Source: Candidatus Thalassolituus haligoni
Lineage (GTDB): Bacteria > Pseudomonadota > Gammaproteobacteria > Pseudomonadales > Oceanobacteraceae
Assembly: GCF_041222825.1 (NCBI RefSeq)
Contig: NZ_CP139482.1
Location: forward strand, 2,201,001 to 2,265,000
Reading direction: 5' to 3'
DNA: 64,000 nucleotides
A program made the translations under genes and the position numbers. The stretch's first letter is position 1. Each line of letters starts with the position of its first letter. The notes below the pieces were generated by a model, which was given only the letters and a program-made list of their open reading frames with translations, was not told the DNA's origin and did not search any database. Shown here in pieces: positions 17,134-25,581 of this stretch.

Positions 17134-17790
17134 CTAGTGTGAATGTGTTGGTTCTTTTGCGACATTCCACGCGGGAATCCATGCAGGCGTACGGTCTTGA
17201 TAAGCCCGATATTCGTCACCAAATTCGGCCAAGGCCATGGCCTCTTCACGCCTGGCCAAACGGATATATACCCAGACCAATATCGGAAACATGACGACGG
17301 TAGGAATGGTTGGCCACTGCAATAAAAATCCAAACATAATTAGAATAAAAGCAATATATTGAGGGTGTCGGCAGCGCGCATACCAGCCAGAGGTTGCGAG
17401 CGATCGCGTTTGCTGAGCTTTATGCAAAACCGCCCAGGCGGAGGACAATAGAATAAACCCAAGGAAAATGAGTAGATTGCTCGCGATATGCAAGGGATCG
17501 AAATGTGCGTTCCCCTCAAATCCGAATAAGGTATGCAGCAAGTGGCCGTTTTCATGTGCTAAAAAATCGACACCCGGATATTTTTCCGCCAACCAGCCAG
17601 ATAAAAAATAGATCGTCAGTGGAAAGCCATACATTTCTGTAAACAACGCGACAATAAAAGCGGAAAAGGCGGTAAGGCTTCGCCAATCCGTTTTCGTTTT
17701 CGGTTTAACAAAACTAAATGCGAAAAAAATAAAAATGGCGGAATTTAAAATCACCAAAGTCCACAAACCGTATGAAGATTCGCCGTGCAT
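17134..17790 (-). CDS. Isoprenylcysteine carboxyl methyltransferase-like membrane protein
   Basis: 218 residues with about five membrane helices. The C-terminal half contains the ICMT/PEMT signature: SLATSGWYARCRHPQYIAFILI followed by LARREEAMALAEFGDEYRAYQDRTPAWIP, the S-adenosylmethionine-binding region of this family. The N-terminal half has an extra helical section with MYGFPLTIYFLSGW. Members are common in bacterial metal-resistance islands, but their substrates are unknown. It is 11 bp downstream of the DUF2933 gene. Confidence 0.82.
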   Translation of the reverse strand: MHGESSYGLWTLVILNSAIFIFFAFSFVKPKTKTDWRSLTAFSAFIVALFTEMYGFPLTIYFLSGWLAEKYPGVDFLAHENGHLLHTLFGFEGNAHFDPLHIASNLLIFLGFILLSSAWAVLHKAQQTRSLATSGWYARCRHPQYIAFILIMFGFLLQWPTIPTVVMFPILVWVYIRLARREEAMALAEFGDEYRAYQDRTPAWIPAWNVAKEPTHSH

Positions 17791-17801
17791 AATACGCCTC
17801 C

Positions 17802-18101
17802 TTAATGTGAGTTATGTTTATGAGTTTGTTTGCGACCCTCTTCCAGGCCACGCTTATAGGCTTCGGACTCATTACCTGAACCCTCACCCTGTTCATCGTG
17901 CTCAGCATGATCATCGTGCCCTCCATGACCTCCGTGCATAAAAATGTGCATTAGTGGGCAGAGTAAAATAATAATAAAAGGCAAATACAGAAACAGATGC
18001 TGCCGATGTTCCATCAGCAAAAAGTACGTCACCGATGCAATAAGTCCCATAGATGCAAAGCCCTTAGGGCTCATCCAAAACGATTGTTTTTGGTTACTCA
18101 T
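17802..18101 (-). CDS. DUF2933 small membrane protein
   Basis: 99 residues from ATG 18101, with GAGGAG seven bases upstream; the longer frame reaching 18221 overlaps the upstream gene and is rejected. Two membrane helices (about 12-28 and 35-52) lead into the typical DUF2933 signature LLCPLMHIFMHGGHGGHDDHAEHDE, a His-rich cytosolic or periplasmic stretch likely to bind metal. The tail is charged. Its start overlaps the end of the DUF5676 gene by 4 bp. Family function is unknown. Confidence 0.8.
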   Translation of the reverse strand: MSNQKQSFWMSPKGFASMGLIASVTYFLLMEHRQHLFLYLPFIIILLCPLMHIFMHGGHGGHDDHAEHDEQGEGSGNESEAYKRGLEEGRKQTHKHNSH

Positions 18102-18364
18102 GAGAAGCTCCTCAGAGAATATTGATAGAGAGTAACAATGCACCACACTGTTACCCATGAAAAAAAAGACCAGGCCAACAGCCCGACTACGAATGTATCC
18201 ATCCCCATTTCCCAATCCCATTGAGAAAGATCAAGATGCATCATGGCGCCGGAGATATAGCGCAACGTATCTGGCGCAATTACGACTGCTATTGAACAAA
18301 GTACCCAAACACCAGCAACGTAACCTGCGGTAACTGTGGCGATTTTTATTGAATTAATGTTCAT
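18098..18364 (-). CDS. DUF5676-family small membrane protein
   Basis: 88 residues from ATG 18364, eight bases after AAGGAG. It has two hydrophobic helices flanking APDTLRYISGAMMHLDLSQWDW, similar in plan to the DUF5676 protein at 11054-11308. It overlaps the PII-like gene by 11 bp upstream and the DUF2933 gene by 4 bp downstream, which shows tight translational coupling in the copper operon. Confidence 0.72.
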   Translation of the reverse strand: MNINSIKIATVTAGYVAGVWVLCSIAVVIAPDTLRYISGAMMHLDLSQWDWEMGMDTFVVGLLAWSFFSWVTVWCIVTLYQYSLRSFS

Positions 18365-18707
18365 TGCGAGACTCCTTAAACGAAAAATCACTCGCTCGCG
18401 CCGGTCTCTTATCATGAATCCAGCTCAGTGCCTGCACAGGAACAACGGATACAAGACCTTCACTTTCAGAACCGCTGTAAGCTACCTCTGAAATTAAGCG
18501 ACAAAGGTCATTAGCCTGTTCATTGGCTGCGTAGATTTCCATCTGAATATGTTTAATCAAATGGTTTTCGTTAAAGCTATCAAAGTAGCGACCACGACCC
18601 CTAACGGGATGTAAGGTAAAACCATGAACGCCGTGTTTGATTAATTCATTTTCTACATTTTCCAAACGAAACTCATCAAAAATAGCGACGACTTTACATA
18701 GACTCAT
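18354..18707 (-). CDS. PII-like signalling protein with reduced T-loop
   Basis: 117 residues with the ferredoxin-like PII core: KVVAIFDEFRLENVENELIKHGVHGFTLHPVRGRGR at the N-terminus and the second half ending VSVVPVQALSWIHDKRP. Compared with GlnB, the T-loop between GRGR and HIQMEIYAA is several residues shorter and has no equivalent of the uridylylated tyrosine. The B-loop TGKIGDGKIF is replaced by SGSESEGLVS. Nitrogen regulation is therefore unlikely. It overlaps the cupredoxin gene by 4 bp, suggesting that it regulates or assists the copper transporter (inference). Confidence 0.75.
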   Translation of the reverse strand: MSLCKVVAIFDEFRLENVENELIKHGVHGFTLHPVRGRGRYFDSFNENHLIKHIQMEIYAANEQANDLCRLISEVAYSGSESEGLVSVVPVQALSWIHDKRPARASDFSFKESRNEH

Positions 18708-19069
18708 GCTGTACCCCCTTCCACTTTTATGGAGCCTTTGTACATTTGCATTTGGCAGTGAAATGCGTACTCACCAATACTTAAATTTGGAATATGAATT
18801 TTAATCGGCTTATTGAGTGGTAACGTTTCACTGATGTCCAATTCAGGAATCAATAGAGTTTCTGAACAAGGGGATGCATCTTTTCTAAGAAAGGTGATGT
18901 CGTGAGAAGTACTCCCATCCAATAAAATATGAGAGGGCTTATACACACCATTTTCGACAACCACGACTACGTCATTTCCACCCAATATTTCCGCTTTAGG
19001 CTTGTACAACCAAAACCACCACACGATGAGTGCAATTAAAATTAGTCCACCTATATTTACAATTAACAT
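18704..19069 (-). CDS. Membrane-anchored cupredoxin-like copper protein
   Basis: 121 residues with one N-terminal membrane helix (about 4-22) and a beta-rich cupredoxin domain facing the periplasm. Candidate copper ligands are the Cys in ASPCSETLLIPELDI and the C-terminal cluster EYAFHCQMQMYKGSI (His, Cys, Met). This Cys-before-SET/AET pattern is typical of the small cupredoxins encoded beside Cu/Ag P-type ATPases. It lies 11 bp downstream of the ATPase and may accept copper from it (inference). Confidence 0.8.
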   Translation of the reverse strand: MLIVNIGGLILIALIVWWFWLYKPKAEILGGNDVVVVVENGVYKPSHILLDGSTSHDITFLRKDASPCSETLLIPELDISETLPLNKPIKIHIPNLSIGEYAFHCQMQMYKGSIKVEGGTA

Positions 19070-19080
19070 ACTATTTACCC

Positions 19081-21390
19081 TCAGTGTTCTTTAGCTTTAA
19101 ATAGACGTAGACGATTTGCGTTAGTCACGACCGTCAATGATGAGAAAGCCATCGCGGCACCAGCGATGACAGGGTTCATCAATATCCCTAGCACGGGATA
19201 AAGAATACCGGCAGCCACAGGAACACCCGCCATGTTGTAAACAAAGGCTCCGAATAGATTTTGTTTAATATTGCGCAATGTGGCTTTACTTACGGCAATG
19301 GCATCGGCTAGGCCGTGCAGCGAACCGCGCATAAGTGTGATGTCCGCACTTTCAATGGCTACGTCTGTTCCGGTACCGATCGCAAACCCGACATTAGCCA
19401 ATGCCAACGCAGGCGCGTCGTTGATACCGTCGCCTGTCATCCCGACAATTTCACCGGCCATTTGCAATTCTTGTACTTTTTTTGCTTTATCCTCTGGGAG
19501 AACTTCGGCTATAAATTCCGAAATTCCGACTTTTTCTGCCACCGCTTTGGCGGTATCTCGGTTGTCGCCGGTGAGCATGACGACGCGAATCCCATTTTTT
19601 TGCAGACGTTGTATCGCTGAAATGGAGTCTTCTTTAATGGGGTCCGCGACTGCAATAATGCCGGCGAACTGACCATCAATGGCAAAGTACATGGGTGTCT
19701 TTGCTTCGGCCGCTAGCAATTGGGCTTTTTCGACAAAATTAACTCCCTCTATGACCAACGAAATATTACGTTCATGCATGAGCTTTTCATTGCCAAACAG
19801 CACCTCATGCCCGTCAACGTTTGCTTCGACTCCCCTAGCGGTAATGGCGTTGAAGGAAGAGGCTTTACTTAATTCGATAGACTTTTCTTGCGCTGTTTCG
19901 ATAATGGCGATCGCTAAGGGGTGCTCGGAACCTGCTTCAACACTTGCCGCCAACTGCAACACCTCCTCTTCGGTGCGGCCAGGGGCTACAACAATATCGG
20001 TAACTTTGGGTGATCCCAGAGTTATCGTGCCGGTTTTATCGAGGATCATTGCGGTAATTTTGGAAGCCGTTTGCAGCGCTTCGCCATTGCGGATAAGCAC
20101 ACCAGCTTCAGCAGCCTTACCTACCCCAACCATCACCGACATCGGTGTAGCGAGGCCCAAAGCACAAGGACAGGCAATAATCAGAACCGTCGTGGCGGAT
20201 ACAATGGCAAATGCTATCGCGGGTGCCGGCCCAAAATTGAGCCATGCTAAAGCGCTTATGACAGAGACAATCATGACAACAGGGACAAAATACGCAGAGA
20301 TAAGGTCTGCCAAGCGTCCTATTGGCGGTTTCGAATTTTGCGCGCGTTTCACCATATTGATAATTTGCGCCAGCGCCGTGTCCTTGCCAACACGGGTTGC
20401 CCTAAAAACGATGCTACCGGTCTTGTTTAGCGTACCTGCGGCCACCTTGTCACCTTCCGCTTTTTCGACTGGCATGGGTTCACCGGTTAGCATGGATTCA
20501 TCGATCGCCGTGTGTCCGTCCGTTACCGTACCGTCCACCGGAACTTTTTCACCGGGACGGGCTCGTACCAAATCACCCAATAAAACCTGTTCAATGGGTA
20601 GATCGATCTCTTTGTCGTCTCGAATCACGCGTGCAGTTTTAGCTTGTAATCCAATTAAACGTTTTATGGCTTCACTGGTACGACCTCGTGCCTTGATTTC
20701 AAGCGCCAAGCCCAAGTCAATGAGGCCAATAATGATCGCCGTCGCCTCAAAATAGACGTGTCGCGCTTGGGCTGGTACAGCCTCTGGGAAAAACACCACT
20801 ACCATGGAATACAGCCAGGCAGTACCGGTTCCTAGCGCTATTAGCGTGTCCATATTGGCAGAGTGATTGAGGAAAGATTTCCAGGCACCCACATAAAAAT
20901 GACGTCCAGACGCAAGCAGTACCCCGAGGGTGAGGATCCCAATAATCAACCATACAATTCGTTCCGTTGTCGTATTAACGCTCATCTCACCAGTAATTAG
21001 CGCATAAGCCATTAGTGGTGCGCCCAAGGCTAACGCTATCCACGTCTCACGCATTAATTTTTTGTAGTACGCCAGATCTGCTTGTTCTTTTTCATCCAAT
21101 GCGTCTGGATCCGAGCCGGATGAACCGACTTTAGCGTTGTACCCTACACTTTCCACGGCGTGAATTAACGCTTCTGGATCTGCCGTCCCTGAGACACTTA
21201 CGGTACGCTGCGCAAAATTCATTTCCGCGTGCTCAACACCCGATACCGCTTTCAGTGCACCTTCAATTTTACCTACGCAACTGGCGCAACCCGCTCCTTC
21301 AATAATTAATTCAGTCATCAGCGACGACGTTGATGTCACTGCGGAAGATTCGGCTTGCTCAGAATGGCAATGGCCTTTGGTTTCACTCAT
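19081..21390 (-). CDS. copA: Copper-exporting P1B-type ATPase (CopA)
   Basis: 769 residues. One N-terminal HMA domain carries GAGCASC (C35, C38). The membrane copper site is CPC at 407-409, the phosphorylated residue is D451 in DKTGT, and SEHPLA and [10 protein letters not shown] mark the nucleotide-binding and hinge motifs. YNMAG and MAFSS in the last helices are those of Cu+-specific P1B-1 pumps. It uses ATP to move Cu(I) from cytosol to periplasm. The start overlaps merR by 8 bp. This CopA is unrelated to the multicopper oxidase of the same name at 27.6-29.4 kb. Confidence 0.97.
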   Translation of the reverse strand: MSETKGHCHSEQAESSAVTSTSSLMTELIIEGAGCASCVGKIEGALKAVSGVEHAEMNFAQRTVSVSGTADPEALIHAVESVGYNAKVGSSGSDPDALDEKEQADLAYYKKLMRETWIALALGAPLMAYALITGEMSVNTTTERIVWLIIGILTLGVLLASGRHFYVGAWKSFLNHSANMDTLIALGTGTAWLYSMVVVFFPEAVPAQARHVYFEATAIIIGLIDLGLALEIKARGRTSEAIKRLIGLQAKTARVIRDDKEIDLPIEQVLLGDLVRARPGEKVPVDGTVTDGHTAIDESMLTGEPMPVEKAEGDKVAAGTLNKTGSIVFRATRVGKDTALAQIINMVKRAQNSKPPIGRLADLISAYFVPVVMIVSVISALAWLNFGPAPAIAFAIVSATTVLIIACPCALGLATPMSVMVGVGKAAEAGVLIRNGEALQTASKITAMILDKTGTITLGSPKVTDIVVAPGRTEEEVLQLAASVEAGSEHPLAIAIIETAQEKSIELSKASSFNAITARGVEANVDGHEVLFGNEKLMHERNISLVIEGVNFVEKAQLLAAEAKTPMYFAIDGQFAGIIAVADPIKEDSISAIQRLQKNGIRVVMLTGDNRDTAKAVAEKVGISEFIAEVLPEDKAKKVQELQMAGEIVGMTGDGINDAPALALANVGFAIGTGTDVAIESADITLMRGSLHGLADAIAVSKATLRNIKQNLFGAFVYNMAGVPVAAGILYPVLGILMNPVIAGAAMAFSSLTVVTNANRLRLFKAKEH

Positions 21391-21814
21391 CGTTTAATCC
21401 TCGCGTGTTATTAGGTGAAAAAATTTCGATTAAGTGGCAAATCATATGCCCCGTGGGTTCGGCATCAGGTAGTCCGTTCCATTCACGCACCGCGTGGCGC
21501 ATTCGATCCCGCAATTTCTTGGTTTCCGAAAATTGTGCCTCAGTTTCCAATAAACGCTGCTCGATCAACAACCTCACAACAGGACACGGCGTGCTCTTTT
21601 TGTCCGCCACCGCTAAAATTTCACCAATATCTGCCACCGTAAACCCAAGTGCCCTCGCACTGAGAATAAAACGCATGCGAGCCTGGTCTCTCGCACCATA
21701 TTCCTTATAGCCATTACCGGGACTCTTAGTGGGTGACAAGTAGCCTTTACGGGTATAAAACCTAACGGTTTCTGCACTGACGCAAAGCTCTTTGGCTAAC
21801 TCTTTGACTCGCAT
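21383..21814 (-). CDS. MerR-family metal-responsive regulator
   Basis: 143 residues. The N-terminal winged helix ([24 protein letters not shown]) and dimerisation helix are those of the MerR family. Likely metal ligands are C77 in [10 protein letters not shown] and C126 in HMICHLIE. The CueR pair of closely spaced C-terminal cysteines is absent, so it belongs to another metal-sensing branch. It overlaps the copper ATPase gene and lies behind a matching MerR-type promoter (21884-21914), indicating autoregulation and induction of the operon by metal. Confidence 0.88.
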   Translation of the reverse strand: MRVKELAKELCVSAETVRFYTRKGYLSPTKSPGNGYKEYGARDQARMRFILSARALGFTVADIGEILAVADKKSTPCPVVRLLIEQRLLETEAQFSETKKLRDRMRHAVREWNGLPDAEPTGHMICHLIEIFSPNNTRGLNDE

Positions 21815-21883
21815 AATGTGGCTCTCTCAATCACAGTAAAAAGAAATTCCTAGGTTTTAATCCTATGTTTAATCTTTTTTTGC

Positions 21884-21914
21884 ACTCTAAACCTGCGTGC
21901 AAGACACAGGTCAA
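21884..21914 (-). promoter_or_regulatory. MerR-type promoter/operator of the merR-copA operon
   Basis: On the minus strand TTGACC (21914-21909) and TAGAGT (21889-21884) are separated by 19 bp, the over-long spacer that MerR-family activators correct by twisting DNA. Within the spacer ACCT and AGGT form the ends of an imperfect dyad, as in CueR-type operators. The start codon of merR lies 69 bp further on. The elements are seen directly; binding is inferred. Confidence 0.75.
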
Positions 21915-21919
21915 GTAGT

Positions 21920-22285
21920 TTATGGGTTATGTTTTTCTCCTTTCATCGTGGCTTTATAATGCTTATGTGTTTTAGCCTGCTCTAAATCATCTTTAGTCTT
22001 TTCTTCCTCCTTTTTATCTTTCGATTGGTCGGTATGGGCTTGATGAGACTCACCTGGCATGGTGGCCTTGTAATGCTTATGGTGTGTCTTTTTCGACTCC
22101 TCAGTCGAAACATCTTGCTTACTTTGCTCTGCGTTTTTATCCACATATTCCTGATGCGATTTTTCTGGCATGGTTGCCTTGTAATGTTTATGTTGCTCAT
22201 TTTCGTCCGCCAAAACGACGACAGAAAAACCAAACACCACTGAAATAATTGAAGCTGTAGTAATTCTTGCAAATTGAGTTTTCAT
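21920..22285 (-). CDS. Exported protein with three HKHYKATM repeats
   Basis: 121 residues. A signal peptide (about 1-26, cleavage near VLA-DE) is followed by a very hydrophilic chain. A 13-residue motif HKHYKATM-x-x-x-x-H occurs three times, at 32-44, 69-81 and 107-119, evenly spaced by 37-38 residues and joined by Lys/Glu/Gln-rich linkers. His and Met in each unit suggest periplasmic copper or silver binding. I do not recognise a named family. It sits between the diheme cytochrome gene and the merR promoter, and its stop is 5 bp from the -35 box. Confidence 0.8.
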   Translation of the reverse strand: MKTQFARITTASIISVVFGFSVVVLADENEQHKHYKATMPEKSHQEYVDKNAEQSKQDVSTEESKKTHHKHYKATMPGESHQAHTDQSKDKKEEEKTKDDLEQAKTHKHYKATMKGEKHNP

Positions 22286-22313
22286 TGTTTAGTACCTTTA
22301 GTATTTAGTTAAG

Positions 22314-22865
22314 TTATAGGTTTTTTAGATAATCCAACAACGCATCGATTTCTGCGCCATTCAACGGCATTTTTGGCATGGGCGACGAAGGATTATTGAA
22401 TTGGGGGTTTTTGAGTTTTTGGATAAAAAATTCCTCACTCTTGCTGCCAACAATTGAATCTAAAGCTGGACCAACGCTACCGCCTTTACCTTTTATACTG
22501 TGACAACCCTGACAACTGTATTTTGTAAATAATGCTTTCCCGCTTAAGGTTGGTTGGTTGTTTTGAAAGGTATTACTTTCGCCAATATCATTTTTAACCA
22601 ATGCAACAAACTGCATCACGGCATCCGTTTCTTTACCCGTTAAATGTGCCTTTTCACGCATGTGCGGCATGATCACGGCCCACTCTTCGAGAGAAAACTC
22701 ATCCAGTGAACGCGCATTGTGGCAACGCGTGCAGTTGTTGTTGAACACCTCCGCACCGTTTATGGGCTGTGATTCTGCGTTCGCCCACGCTACGTTAAAC
22801 GCCAGCCACACGAATCCAGAAATGTATAGTGGTGATTTTTGTAATATTTTTGAAAATGATTTCAT
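22314..22865 (-). CDS. Diheme c-type cytochrome
   Basis: 183 residues with a signal peptide (about 1-30) and two heme c motifs, CTRCH (about 45-49) and CQGCH (about 118-122). Met ligands are likely in PHMREKAH and PMPKMPLNG. The layout is two fused class I cytochrome domains. It would carry electrons in the periplasm, perhaps in the same copper-handling pathway as the multicopper oxidase (inference). It starts 12 bp after the disrupted porin gene and precedes the HKHYKATM protein by 28 bp. Confidence 0.85.
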   Translation of the reverse strand: MKSFSKILQKSPLYISGFVWLAFNVAWANAESQPINGAEVFNNNCTRCHNARSLDEFSLEEWAVIMPHMREKAHLTGKETDAVMQFVALVKNDIGESNTFQNNQPTLSGKALFTKYSCQGCHSIKGKGGSVGPALDSIVGSKSEEFFIQKLKNPQFNNPSSPMPKMPLNGAEIDALLDYLKNL

Positions 22866-22877
22866 GGTTAAATTCTC

Positions 22878-23995
22878 CTAGAAGCCGTAACTTAATTGAA
22901 TGGCAAGGCGCTGATCATCTTCACCCTCTTCCACATCGGTGTCGTCATAAGCGATCTTGATAACCGCGCGGGCATCTAACCAATAATTAACGCCCACCAT
23001 CCATCGGCTGGCTTCTGCCAATTTATTGGTTTCTGCGTATTCGAGAACCAATTCAGTTCCCGCTAACGATGACCAAATCTTTCCTGTTTGCAGAGTACTT
23101 TGTAGATACCAACCATCTCGTTTAAAGGTGTGGATCTCAGTCTCGCCTTCCTCTTCCTCAAGACCATCCGTTTGAGTTTCGATATACTCACCACGCACCA
23201 AATAATGTGATCCAATCAGATTTACATCAAATCCTTGGGCCGTAAAATCTAAGATTTCATCGTCATCATACGTGGCGCTGTAATAGGAAGTGCCGACCTC
23301 AATACCCGGCAACATGGCATAAGCCACGCGTCCACCAAACGCCTTATTTTTATTGTTGTCACCACTACCAGCTTCGAACGCAAGCTCTGGAAGCTCTGCA
23401 TGTCCATCTTCTTCCGTAGCTTCTTCTGCGAGATCTTCCTCATGCTCATCCGCTTCTATTCCTGGACCATTGGTGCTGTATAAATCGACAAAGATTTTTT
23501 GATGATTACCTATAACAAAGGTTTGCTGAATGGCAACCCCAACATCACTCAAAATGGGCAGCAATGCTTCCATTGCCTGGCTACTACCGTGAGAGCCATA
23601 AATTCCTGGCGTCCAAGGGGAACGATTGATCCAACTGGGGTGAATGTTTGGCCCGAATTGACCAAAAGGAACCAAAAACTTACCGGCCGTAAGCGTGGTG
23701 GTATCAGTAAGAAAATAATGCAAATCGGCGTATTCCAGTTCAACTTCGGTTTCGCCTTCTGCATTTAGACTGATCTCCGTTTCAGCTTCGACATGAATCT
23801 TGTCACTTAGACTAAATAAAAATATCGGCACGAAACGTGCGCTATAAGCACTACTGTCCTGAAGCTCGCTGGTTTCGCGTATTTCACGTCACCGTAACCG
23901 CTAAGTACGAATCGCGCGCTATCAATTTCACTAGCATTTGCAGCTGATAACGAAGACGCAGCGACGGTTATCGCCGCCAAATATTTAACAGGCAT
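22878..23995 (-). pseudogene. Porin-like outer-membrane protein, broken by one frameshift
   Basis: Two frames together make one protein. ATG 23995 (GGGGAGATATTCA leader) begins a signal peptide MPVKYLAAITVAASSLSAANA and reads to about FVLSGYGDVKY. The protein continues in another frame as RETSELQDSSAYSARFVPIFLFSLSDK and runs to a C-terminal phenylalanine at 22878. A one-base deletion near 23877-23887 explains the shift; adding one base gives 372 codons. The body is an antiparallel beta-barrel of the phosphate-selective/putative porin type with an acidic Glu/His loop (DEHEEDLAEEATEEDGH). It is either a recent pseudogene or a sequencing error. Confidence 0.75.
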
Positions 23996-24038
23996 TGAAT
24001 ATCTCCCCTTACATGCCGGCGCAATATTGCACATGCAC

Positions 24039-24074
24039 AAAAAAATGAAAAAAATGAAAAAAATGAAAAAAATA
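24039..24074. repeat. A7-TG 9-bp tandem repeat
   Basis: Seven adenines followed by TG occur three times in a row, with a fourth imperfect unit ending TA. The tract lies 44-79 bp upstream of the start of the disrupted porin gene. Slippage could change promoter spacing, but no promoter elements are clearly placed around it. Confidence 0.7.
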
Positions 24075-24204
24075 ATATTGGTATAAAGAGGGAGGGTAAA
24101 AATGTTGTCGCTTCAGCTTCACATGCCGCGGTAGACACATGCACGGGAAGAGGATTTATTTTCCAGATAACAAATTTGGAAACGACAGACGGATTTGCCC
24201 TAGG

Positions 24205-24615
24205 TTAGGCAAAAATGGGAGGACGAATAAGAGACTGATCGTGTGCAGCCAATACATAAGTGTAATGAACTGTAGGTTCAAAGTCAGAAAAGCTTTTAAG
24301 CATTACCCCGAGCCCCATGTGCGTTACGGCATGGCACTGACAATGGCTCATATCTCCATTTAAACAGGGGCCGCAGTCATGCGTGGACATCACTTTTGTA
24401 GCAGCATGATGGTCATGCGCTGACGTTTCGTGAGTGTCAATACTATGATGCTTTTCTTGCACCATTTGGCCTAGGTTGTTCTCAATGGAAGCATGATCAT
24501 GAGAACTATGATCATGTGAATCGCTTGCAGGTGAACAAGCAAACGCAAGCGATAGTAGGGGCTGGCTGAGCAGCACCCAGACTAACACTATCGCTTTAAA
24601 TCGCTTGCTTGTCAT
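24205..24615 (-). CDS. CopL-like exported His/Cys-rich protein
   Basis: 136 residues. A signal peptide (about 1-26, LSLAFA-C) leads into a His-rich region (SDSHDHSSHDH, HDHHAATK) and a Cys cluster (HDCGPCLNGDMSHCQCH). The C-terminus LIRPPIF resembles the RPP ending of CopL/DUF2946-type copper proteins, and a relative with the ending YRPPIL lies at 42337-42699. Such proteins are small periplasmic copper binders at the head of copper operons. An FNR-like box lies 69-82 bp upstream. Confidence 0.68.
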   Translation of the reverse strand: MTSKRFKAIVLVWVLLSQPLLSLAFACSPASDSHDHSSHDHASIENNLGQMVQEKHHSIDTHETSAHDHHAATKVMSTHDCGPCLNGDMSHCQCHAVTHMGLGVMLKSFSDFEPTVHYTYVLAAHDQSLIRPPIFA

Positions 24616-24921
24616 AGTCTCACCTAGAATATTAGCTTTCGCTATTGTAAAGGGTATTATCTCAGTTTTGAGCTTTCATTATATTGATTTAAGTCAATCA
24701 GATTAGACCTAGGAGTTATTTTTTGTCTTGCATAGAGCCAACGAAAACATGTGTTTTAAAATCAACCGTCATTCAACTCGGCAGAAACGGAACCCACAAA
24801 ATATCTCAAACCTTTTTGGCACACCAATAAACCTAAGCGAATGAACATTGAAGATGTATTACTCTATACGCGAATAGTTTCTCCGTATAGGAAAGCAACG
24901 ATATTCTCCCCAGTATAATTA
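24616..24921. other. Intergenic region of about 306 bp
   Basis: No convincing gene is seen. It holds the FNR-like box (24684-24697) and an inverted repeat, CTATACG at 24864-24870 and CGTATAG at 24884-24890 with a 13-base spacer. That repeat lies just after the end of the Gly-Gly-His lipoprotein gene and could be a weak terminator stem; no T-run follows it closely. Confidence 0.5.
24684..24697. promoter_or_regulatory. FNR/Anr-like box upstream of CopL-like gene
   Basis: TTGATTTAAGTCAA matches the FNR/Anr consensus TTGAT-N4-ATCAA with one mismatch. It is 69-82 bp upstream of the ATG at 24615, a distance compatible with a class II activator site near -41. A similar box lies upstream of the second CopL-like gene (42776-42789). 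Function is inferred. Confidence 0.45.
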
Positions 24922-25068
24922 TCAGTGCGAATGACCGCCATGACCGCCATGACCGCCATGACCGCCATGACCGCCACTATCTCTTGGCGTATAACCTGTC
25001 GTTTCACAAGCGCTCAATGTACCTATAACCCCTAAAACCATAAGCCCGAATAAAAGATGTTTTTTCAT
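24922..25068 (-). CDS. Small Gly-Gly-His repeat lipoprotein
   Basis: 48 residues, ATG 25068 to TGA 24924-24922. MKKHLLFGLMVLGVIGTLSAC is a lipoprotein signal with lipobox LSAC (Cys21). The mature chain of 28 residues ends in five consecutive Gly-Gly-His triplets and Ser-His. The triplets come from five exact 9-bp repeats at 24931-24975. A lipid-anchored periplasmic metal chelator is the obvious reading. Only a weak GAG lies upstream. Its position among copper genes supports it as real. Confidence 0.72.
   Translation of the reverse strand: MKKHLLFGLMVLGVIGTLSACETTGYTPRDSGGHGGHGGHGGHGGHSH
24931..24975. repeat. Five 9-bp tandem repeats (ATGACCGCC)
   Basis: Five identical units end to end, on the minus strand coding Gly-Gly-His. 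Copy number could change by slippage without breaking the frame of the lipoprotein gene. Confidence 0.95.
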
Positions 25069-25118
25069 CGTATATTCTCAATTGATTAATAATGTGATCG
25101 CGACATTGCACCGTCACG

Positions 25119-25487
25119 CTATTTTACGCTATCCAACAGTTTGTTTACTTGCTTAAGAAAACGATCGCTTGATTTTAATGTACGATCCAGCTCCTTAAAA
25201 TAATCTATTTCCGAATCTTTATTTATGCACCGGCGTACGGAGGAGTCCGACGCAAGCTCGTTGCGCAACAAGAGCAATCTCGATCGAAGTGAATTTAGCT
25301 GAGCATCCAAACTTTTTCTCATCCCCTTTAAATCACTCTCGGACTCAAATTCCGATTGATACGTAGTAATGTACTCCGTACTCTTCCTCAACTCCCTGTT
25401 TGGATCCTCACCATTGTGTGCATAAGCTTTTCCAGCAGAAACTATTAAAAATAGGGCTATTGGTATTAATTTTAATCTCTCATTCAT
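25119..25487 (-). CDS. Exported coiled-coil protein, unknown function
   Basis: 122 residues if started at the ATG at 25487; starts at 25499 or 25523 are possible, since the AAGGA upstream suits none of them perfectly. A signal peptide MNERLKLIPIALFLIVSAGKAYA is followed by a helical, charged chain with heptad-like Leu spacing (LDAQLNSLRSRLLLLRNELA). One Cys is present. I do not recognise a family. It lies between a cytochrome c gene and the Gly-Gly-His lipoprotein in the copper cluster. Confidence 0.65.
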   Translation of the reverse strand: MNERLKLIPIALFLIVSAGKAYAHNGEDPNRELRKSTEYITTYQSEFESESDLKGMRKSLDAQLNSLRSRLLLLRNELASDSSVRRCINKDSEIDYFKELDRTLKSSDRFLKQVNKLLDSVK

Positions 25488-25581
25488 GATAATGCTCATT
25501 GTCCTTAAAAAATGGCTACCCAAACCAGCAACTAAGCGGATAGCTAATATCAGGCGATGGAGCCTTCTTTAATGACGCCCA

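Noticed and set aside
19679..20755. 358-codon open frame opposite the copper ATPase
   Set aside because: It mirrors a strongly conserved gene on the other strand, has no domain, and its Ala/Ser/Thr-rich composition is that of an antisense frame.
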